DNA of 64,000 nt, taken from the NCBI RefSeq assembly GCF_042477335.2, contig NC_091245.1, positions 82,312,501-82,376,500 of the forward strand, in the 5' to 3' direction. This document shows, piece after piece, positions 56,839-64,000 of this stretch (positions within the stretch are counted from its first letter, which is position 1; each line of letters starts with the position of its first letter). The position numbers and the translations under genes are program-made. This DNA is from Ovis canadensis (taxonomy: Eukaryota > Chordata > Mammalia > Artiodactyla > Bovidae). The notes under the pieces are model-generated. The model made no database searches and was not told where the DNA came from. It saw only the letters and a list, made by a program, of their open reading frames with translations.

Positions 56839-57997
56839 CCATCAAATTAAGCAAATTAATTTGGATCACAGAGAAAGCAAGGGAATTTCAGAAAAAAAAA
56901 TCTACTTCTGCTTCATTGACTATGCTAAAGCCTTTGACTATATAGATCACAACAAACTATGGAAAATTCTTAAAGAGATAGGAATACCAGACCACCTTAT
57001 CAGTCTCCTCAGAAAGTTGTATACTGATCAAGAAACAATAGTTAGAACCAGACATGGAACATCTGACTGTTTCAAAATTGGGAAAGGAATACCTCAAGGC
57101 TGTACACTGTCACCCTGCTTACTTAACTTCTATGAAGAGTGCATCATGCGGAATGCCAGGCTGGATGAAGCATAAGTTGGAATCAAGATTCCTGAGATAA
57201 ATATCAACAACCTCAGATATGCAGATGATACCATTCTCCTGACAGGAAGCAAAGAGGAGTTAAAAAGCCTCTTGATGATTGTGAAACAGGAGAGTGAAAA
57301 AGCTGGCTTAAAACTCAACATTCAAAAAATGAAGATTATGGCATCTGGTCCCATCACTTCATGGCAAATAGTAGGGGGAAATGTGGAAACAATGGCAGAT
57401 TTTATTTTTGTGGACTCCAAAATCACTGCAGATTGTGACTGCAGACAAGAAATTAACAGACATTCGCTCATTTGAAGAAAAGTTATGGCAAACATAGGCA
57501 GCATATTAAAAAGCAGAGACATTACTTTGCTGACAAAGGTCCATCTAGTCAAAGCTATAGTTTTTCCAGTAGCCATGTACGGATGTGAGAGTAGAACCAT
57601 AAACAAAGCTGAGCACCAAAGAACTGATGTTTTCAAATTGTGATGCTGGAAGATTCTCAAGTGTCCCTTGGACTGCAAGAAGATCCAACCAGTCAATCCT
57701 AAAGGAAATCAACCCTGAATATTCACTGGAAGGACTGATGCTGAACCTACAATACTTTGGCCATCTGATGCAAAGAGCTGACTTATTGGAAAAGATCCTG
57801 ATTCTGGGAAAGATTGAAGGCAAAAGGAGAAGGGGGCAGCAGAGTATAAGATGGTTGGATGGCATTATCAACACAATGGACACGAGTTTGAGTTAACTCC
57901 AAGTGACAGTGAACAACAAGGAAGCCTGGCATGCTGTAGTCCATGGGATCCCAAAGTGTCAGACCCAACTTAGTGACCAAATAACGGACAACAACAA
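56839..57997 (+). mobile_element. BovB, RT to 3' end, head to head with the previous copy
   Basis: It starts near ATCAAATTAAGCAAATTA and continues through motif A, QGC and YADD to an A/C-rich tail (CGGACAACAACAA). Because both this copy and the antisense one contain a 3' end, they are separate insertions and not a twin-primed inversion. Confidence 0.9.
56861..57175 (+). pseudogene. BovB RT fragment, 104 codons
   Basis: It encodes motif A as F-I-D-Y-A-K-A-F-D-Y-I-D-H (aspartates kept) and Q-G-C-T-L-S-P-C. It stops at 57175 where the GCATAA codon pair replaces GCACAA of sisters (Q to stop). The catalytic YADD continues in the same element near 57215 (RYADD) but in a frame beyond that stop. The copy has both catalytic motifs but is interrupted. 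Confidence 0.85.
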
Positions 57998-58747
57998 ATA
58001 AAGCAAATCATTTTATTTGTTGTTTGTCTTAAAGGTTTCCCATCCTTCTGGATCAGGAATCCTTTCCTGTTGCCCTAAACTCTGCTGCAGACAAACTCTT
58101 TCCTTTGTCTGAATCTTGGGTTGTTAATTAACATGATAGAAGGATGCTTTCTCCCCATGTTAGGCAGCAAAGAGCTAAAGTAAGGCAGGCCTCTCTTCTT
58201 TCTCATTATCCCCTCCTTCCTTCTCCAAGACCATCTAAACATCCACTTATGTACATAAATATTTTCATTGAAGTTTGGAGACCATTTCAGGAGGGAATTA
58301 CAAGGTAATTTCTCCTGTAGCATGATAGACTCTGGATTTTGAGTCTCAGCCTTAAGACAAAGAATATCATCCATGGATTGACAGCTTTTTGAAAGAATAG
58401 TCAACATCTATGATCCTACATTTTACCTCTGATATCTTACTTTTCCCCTAACTTGGAACACGATGTCTCTCTCCACCATTTGGGAGATAGTTCTTTAGGT
58501 TGTAAAGAGTTATCCATTGCATTCATATTGCCACAACCTAAGAACCTAGACAGCCCAGTCATGCAGAAATTCTCTATGATATTTGACCCTATTGAACTAT
58601 ATACCCCCTTCATTAAAACTTTTTCCTCATTCGCTTGTATGGCACATGTCTTTTATCTCATCATTTCTTCATGATTATTTAGTCTATGATTATTTATCAG
58701 TTCTTTGCTTTCTTCTTGCTCATTCATTTCGTCAACATTTTAACTAA

Positions 58748-58803
58748 GGCATATATATGGAATTTAGAAAGAAGGTAACGATAACCCTGTATGCAAGGCA
58801 GCA
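58748..58803 (+). mobile_element. Isolated 56-bp L1 3' fragment
   Basis: GGCATATATATGGAATTTAG, AAAGAAGGTAACG and ATAACCCTGTATGCAAG match the interior of the artiodactyl L1 3' end (compare 18650-18700). Neither L1 neighbour sequence nor a poly(A) is attached. Confidence 0.75.
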
Positions 58804-58823
58804 ACATTCTAGTTGAAGAAATT

Positions 58824-58851
58824 AACTAGTTAACTTCAATGTTAACTAGTT
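58824..58851. repeat. Perfect inverted repeat, 11-bp arms
   Basis: AACTAGTTAAC (58824-58834), loop TTCAAT, GTTAACTAGTT (58841-58851). The arms are perfectly complementary. Confidence 0.95.
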
Positions 58852-61522
58852 TCCCTTCTTCTACTTCTCTGCCTCTATGTTATATGAACATATATCTTTT
58901 TTAAACTTTCTATTGAACTGAATTAATGTGTTTACATATCTATATTTTTCACTTACAGGTAAATTTCTTTGGGACAGGGACTTCATTATAGTAATTGCTG
59001 TATAGTAATTATTTAGTATGTTGTTAGGTACACAAAAGGACAATAAACATTTGCTTAAGAGAATCAAACTAAACTATCAGTAGGGATAATCCAGAGAGAA
59101 AAAATCAACATTTTAAACTTTCTATAGAAAAGAACTGAATTATTTTAAAACAAATTTTTTAAAGCTAAAATATTTTGGTTTACAAAAGAGTAACAAAGTG
59201 GGAATAATCTAATTTTTCACAAACATGGGATAGAAATACATTAACCTGAATGGGCAGAATTACTTTGATTCAAGATAGTGAAATTTACTGAAATGCTCTT
59301 CATCTTTGCTACTTTCTTCCTCTCTAACTATGCATTTCTCTCTTTCAAACACTAATGAATTAGGAATGTTAAATAAAAAGAGTTGGGTGAAGCCATGTGT
59401 ATGGAAAATTAACGTGGTACAATTGTAAGGTTTTTGTGCATACATTACAGGGAAAATAAAATACTGGCTTACTCAGCCACAACATAATAGATCAGGTTGG
59501 CAATGGAAAACTATTTAGTGAATTTACGCAAGTGAATTTACCCAAGTGAGATTCTGAGGGGAGGGAGGGTGAAAATATGGGAAACTTGAGCCAAGTTCTC
59601 ATTATATGTCTCAGGATATTTAACATTAATTATACTTTATATAAATCAGAATATTAAGATTACTCCTTTAGGCTAAAGTAAATGAATGAATAAGCAAGTT
59701 TTTCCTATGTTTTAAGCACCCTTCTGAAATTATAGAATTTGCACATAGAAATGAATTTGAAAGACAAGGACTCTTGGCCTTCATTATAAAATAATCAAGT
59801 AAATTAACTGGGAACACAGCAGGGTCTTATTACCAAAGAAGAAATTAGTTCAATGACTTTTAAATGCAGTTTTGGAAACTGAGTTTATTGGAATGCAAAG
59901 TAAGAAATATATTTCACTGCCAAAGAGAAGCATTCATTGACTCCAGTTAATTCACTAACATGGTCTTTCTTTTTTTTTTTCCCCCTCTCTTCTCTTTGTC
60001 ACTGATTCCTAGTATTTTCTATATAGTACAAAGGGCTAGGAAAGTAGGAGACATGCAAAATCAATTAACTACTTTTTATTCAAGGGATAATTTACCAGTG
60101 TGTGAACTGCTTAATTTATATTCCTTTACTATTCACTTTATTTACATATCATTTCATTTTTCCATTTTTACTATTTTAACCCACTCTAAAAAATGAATAA
60201 AGAAAAATAATGCCTAGTGCAGTAGCCTCCATGAGTCACATGTGAAGTTTTAAAATATAGATATTCAGTCCCATCTAAGATGTATTGAATCAGAATGTCT
60301 TGGGATGTGTCTGAATGGTCATATTTTCTAAAATAGTTCACAGTTAAATCCAGCATTTACCAAGGAATGAAAATGGTTGGCAACTGAAGCAAACAGTCAA
60401 TGGATTGTAAATTGCATAATAATATTATGAAAGTGTATTTCTGACTGCAAGCCTTTTGGGTGAAAAAATTGGAACTTGAACCAATTTCATGCATAGGTGT
60501 TTCAGTAATAACAAAACTCAGTATTATCTATAGGTATTCTTGTAGCCTCCTTTCATTGGAGATGAAATGAATGAATTCCATCTTAGAAAGATTATCAAAT
60601 TTATCAAATTTGTGTCATATCAACATATGAAAAACATGCAACATAAGAGAATACATGAAACTCCAGAAAACTCCAGGAATTAGTTTATGTATTTTTCTAT
60701 TTTATTTATTGTGTACCTAATCTTTTTTTAAGTATTGGGGATATTTAACTGGAAACAAACTATACAAACTCTCTGACTTCCAGGAGCTAACACTGTATTG
60801 GGAAGAGACAGAAAAAACAATTATGAACAACTGAATAAGTAAGTTAATTTCAGGTCCAATAAACACTAACATGAACACAGAGTGACTTCATGACTGAAGA
60901 GAGGAAGACACTTTAGCTAAGTAAGATTGTCAGAGATTACATTTAGTAAATCTATTCTTAACATTCAAAAGGAGGCATATGTGGAGATAAGTGGAAGAGT
61001 ACTTCTGCCAGAAGAAAAGCAGGTCTAACTAAAAATGGAAGACTTTGATGTGGGAGTTCAATTAACTGAACGCAGTAAGAGCCCTCAACCTTCAATATGT
61101 GTAATCTAGTGCATGTCAAATGCATGACCAATGTTATTTTAGTATAAAATGCTAACAACAATTTTCTATTTAAATTGATGAGTAAATTTTATCAATAGTA
61201 TAGAAACTGTAAGCCCTCCTTTACTTATTGTTTTAAATATGAGATGATTGTTTCTACATTGCTTTTAACTGAAGAGGATCAGTTATTAAGTGCATGTTTA
61301 ACTGCAATATTTAGTCTTACCATAGGTTCTCTAGTAGAGATATCTCACTAGATAACTCAATATATATCTCACTAAATATCTACTTTTGACAATTTAAATT
61401 ATACAACTGGATATATGAATTTTTGTATTAAATATCTATGCAGCATTGAGAAAGAAATGATTATACAAACAAAATTCCTCAAAAGGGGCTACAATAATAG
61501 CTGGCCATTTTAAGGAGACCAC

Positions 61523-61645
61523 AGGCAAGAATACTGGAGTGGGTTGCCATTCCCTCCTCCAGGGGATCTTCCCAACCCAGGGATTCAACCCAGGTCTCTT
61601 GCATTGCATGTGGATTCTTTATCATCTGAGCCACCAGAGAAGCCC
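61523..61645 (-). mobile_element. Bov-tA SINE head and part body, antisense, truncated
   Basis: CAGGCAAGAATACTGGAGTG, CAGGGGATCTTCCCAACCC, AACCCAGGTCTCTTGCATT and GAGCCACCAGAGAAGCC: the antisense SINE from mid-body to the tRNA-derived 5' end. The 3' half is missing. Confidence 0.9.
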
Positions 61646-62105
61646 TTGTACTGTTTTAGCCTCATATGAAGTGTTTAGTTTCAAATTTAATTTGCTGTGT
61701 TTAACAATGTCATAAATAATACTTTAAAACTTTTGCGGGAATACTGAGTATACAAAGATTCAGATTTTCAAATTAGATTCATTAAAATAGAAATCTTGTC
61801 TTCTCTCAAAGTTTATACTGATGTAAAGAACTGAAGCAGCCAACAGAATAAGAGAAGTGAAGGATCTGGAGAATAGTGAAAGTACTTTCTTGCATTACTT
61901 AAATGTTCTTTGACCCAGAATAGATGAGTTTTCTAGATGAAGTATGTGAGTTATTGTACCAAAGTTGGCAAATATTTATGCTACAAAAAAAAAAAAAATC
62001 TATTTTATATGCCAGAAAATGGCACAGCTCTAATAGGGAAGAATAAATCTGACTCCATATTAGATGTTTCTTTAACTTTTGTGTTCTATGTTTTTTGCTA
62101 CAAGT
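61646..62105. other. Unclassified AT-rich interval
   Basis: About 460 bases; an A13-like run lies at 61986-61998. Nothing else recognised. Confidence 0.45.
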
Positions 62106-62841
62106 TAAGCCTCCTGATGAAAGTGAAAGAGGAGAGTGAAAAAGTTGGCTTAAAGCTCAACATTCAGAAAACGAAGATCATGGCATCCGGTCCCATCACT
62201 TCATGGCAAATAGATGGGGAAACAGTGTCAGACTTTATTTTGGGGGGCTCCAAAATCACTGCAGATGGTGACTGCAGCCATGAAATTAAAAGACGCTTAC
62301 TCCTTGGAAAGAAGTTTATGACCAACCTAGATAGCATGTTCAAAAGCAGAGACATTACTTTGCCGACTAAGGTCTGTCTAGTCAAGGCTATGGTTTTTCC
62401 TGTGGTCATGCATGGATGTGAGAGTTGGACTGTGAAGAAGGCTGAGTGCTCAAGAATTGATGCTTTTGAACTGTAGTGTTGGAGAAGACTCTTGAGAGTC
62501 GCTTGGACTGCAAGGAGATCCAACCAGTCCATTCTGAAGGAGATCAGCCCTGGGATTTCTTTGGAGGGAATGATGCTAAAGCTGAAACTCCAGGATTTTG
62601 GCCACCTGATGTGAAGAGTTGACTCATTGGAAAAGACTCTGATGCTGGGAGGGATTGTGGGCAGGAGGAGAAGGGGACGACAGAGGATGAGATGGCTGGA
62701 TTGCATCACCAACCCAATGGACGTGAGTCTGAATGAACTCCGGGAGTTGGTGATGGACAAGGAGGCCTGGCGTGTTGCGATTCATGGGGTCGCAAAGAGT
62801 TGGACACAACTGAGCGACTGAACTGTACTGAACTGAACTGA
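62106..62841 (+). mobile_element. BovB 3' end, well preserved
   Basis: It begins at AAGCCTCCTGATGAAAG and ends with the ACTGAACTGAACTGA tail. The frame 61937-62476 reads from flanking DNA straight into it; the BovB-coded part starts at about residue 57. A TAG stop replaces the TGG in the W-C-W region, and [10 protein letters not shown] is open again in 62627-62821. The 5' truncation point is within about 10 bases of those at 42935 and 62968. Confidence 0.93.
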
Positions 62842-62967
62842 GTCACTAGTCCAGAGGAACATTGACTATAGTTTAAAGAATACACAGTGGTCCATCTCCA
62901 GGGACCCTGCTTTCCATGCCTAAACAACACCTTTCTTCGGCTTACAAGAAACATTTTGATCCAGCCT

Positions 62968-63711
62968 AACTAAAGAGCCTCTTGATGAAAGTGAAGGAGG
63001 AGAGTGAAAAAGTTGGCTTAAAGCTCAACATTCAGAAAACTAAGAGCATGGCATCCAGTCCCATCATTTCATGGCAAATAGATGAGGAAAAAGCAGGAAC
63101 AGTGGCTGACTTTATTATTTTGGTCTCCAAAATCACGGCAGATGGTGGTTGCAGCCATGAAATTAAAAACACTTACTCCTTGGAAGGAAAGTTATGACCA
63201 ACCTAGACAATATATTAAAAAGCAGAGACATTATTTTGCCAACAAAGGTCCATCTAGTCAAGGATATGGTTTTTCCAGTAGTCATGTATAGATGTGAGTG
63301 TTGGACTATAAAGAAAGCTGAGCACAGAAGAATTGATGCTTTTGAACTATGGTGTTGGAGAAGATTTTTGAGAGTCCCTTGGACTGCAAGGAGATCCAAC
63401 CAGTCCATTCCAAAGGAGATCAGTCCTGGGTGTTCATTGCAACGACTGATGTTGAAGCTGAAACTCCAATACTTTGGCCACCTGCTGTGAAGAGCTGACT
63501 CATTGGAAAAGACCTTGATGCTGAGAAAGATTGAGGGCAGGAGGAGAAGGGGATGACAGAGGATGAGATGGTTAGATGGCATCACCAACTCAATGGACAT
63601 GGATTTAGGTAGACTCTAGGAATTGGTGATGGACAGGGAGGCCTGGCGTGCTGTGGTTCATGAGGTCACAAACAGTCAGACACTACTGAGTGACTGAACT
63701 GTACTGAACTT
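62968..63711 (+). mobile_element. BovB 3' end
   Basis: It begins AACTAAAGAGCCTCTTGATG and ends GAACTGTACTGAACT. The sister at 62106 also has the unusual ACTGTACTGAACT in its tail. The frame 63194-63490 encodes N-L-D-N-I-L-K-S through to Q-Y-F-G-H-L. Confidence 0.92.
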
Positions 63712-64000
63712 TGAATGGCTGCAGAATAGAAGAAATGAACACAAGCCTTATAGAGTCTGGCCAAAACCAGGAAATACGTGCAAAAATTTTGACCTTTTTA
63801 GTTTACTTCCTCCTCACTTCCTCCCTGTTTGTTCTATAAAAAGAAGAAAAAACAACAACAACAAAAAAAACTAGTATCCAGATCGCAGAAAGATGGTTCT
63901 TAAGGACACTAATTCACCATCTTCTTGGTCTTACGGCTTTCTGAATAAAGTCACTATTTCTTGCCCCAACAACTTGTCCCTTGATTTATTGGCCTGTCAT
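63712..64000 (+). mobile_element. Retroviral LTR, cut by the window end
   Basis: TATA-type box TATAAAAAG near 63836, AGATGGTT near 63891, CCATCTTCTTGGTC near 63918, GAATAAAGTC near 63942 and GGCCTGTCAT at the last bases follow the same order as in the LTR at 47312-47642. An A/C-rich stretch (AACAACAACAAC) after the TATA box is an extra expansion. The 5' border is uncertain and the 3' border lies outside the window, so a provirus downstream cannot be excluded. Confidence 0.7.

Larger units (their letters stand above)
57998..61522. other. Long interval with little recognised
   Basis: About 3.5 kb, AT-rich, without BovB or SINE. Two small things stand out: a 56-bp L1 fragment (58748-58803) and an 11-bp-arm palindrome (58824-58851). 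Open frames of 60-110 codons (for example 58075-58407 minus, 59960-60196) have no domain. With so few recent repeats it could hold conserved non-coding sequence. Confidence 0.5.

Noticed and set aside
56340..57997. Head-to-head BovB pair as one twin-primed insertion
   Set aside because: Both halves contain a BovB 3' terminus; a twin-primed element would have only one.
61937..62476. 179-codon plus frame as a novel fusion protein
   Set aside because: The first ~56 codons are unclassified flank that happens to be open; the remainder is BovB RT C-terminal sequence. No evidence of transcription or selection.
62164..62760. 198-codon minus-strand frame as a host gene
   Set aside because: Antisense shadow of the BovB copy at 62106-62841, nearly identical to the shadows at 1375 and 35920.

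Overview
This window looks like intergenic or deep-intronic DNA from a ruminant, most likely a bovid. The evidence is its repeat content: dozens of pieces of the RTE-clade LINE BovB, many Bov-tA SINEs and a dimeric Bov-A2 SINE, artiodactyl-type L1 3' ends, older mammalian L1, a fossil ERV-L and two related retroviral LTRs. I see no intact host gene, no convincing exon, and no tRNA or rRNA gene. Almost every open reading frame above about 100 codons lies in a BovB or L1 fragment, or is an antisense shadow of one. The rest of the window is AT-rich and unclassified.

Layout. 0-2.3 kb: two 5'-truncated BovB copies and a Bov-tA. 2.3-5.7 kb: no recognisable repeat. 5.7-9.6 kb: an antisense BovB 3' piece and a long decayed BovB copy with a Bov-tA inside. 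9.6-14.7 kb: old L1 carrying nested insertions, among them a young L1 whose 3' end has three poly(A) tracts separated by non-L1 sequence (a likely serial 3' transduction). 16.3-19.9 kb: three layered L1 fragments, one with an inverted 5' part, carrying a BovB and two SINEs. 19.9-27.8 kb: a long BovB split by two antisense BovB 3' ends, plus several truncated copies. 28.4-30.8 kb: old L1, SINEs and a BovB tail. 30.8-37.4 kb: a BovB with a long 5' leader containing an imperfect ~184-bp direct repeat, joined to a second BovB, then a third. 38-40.7 kb: nothing recognised. 40.7-47.1 kb: four BovB copies, two of them in tail-to-tail inverted orientation, and unclassified (possibly old ERV) sequence. 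47.3-56.3 kb: LTR, two copies of an old mammalian repeat, a BovB, and an ERV-L pol fossil with a dUTPase-like part. 56.3-58 kb: a head-to-head BovB pair. 58-61.5 kb: mostly unclassified. 62.1-63.7 kb: two BovB copies. 63.7 kb to the end: an LTR cut by the window edge.

No genes here work together as a system. The interest is in insertion history: target-site duplications (TSDs) date many events relative to each other, and several rearrangements (BovB-BovB fusion, internal deletions, recurrent 5' truncation points, a poly(A)-only insertion, a long inverted repeat) can be read directly. I did not find a new biological system and do not claim one. Repeat family names come from recognition of conserved sequence and protein features, not from a database search; element borders without a TSD are good to about 10-20 bases.
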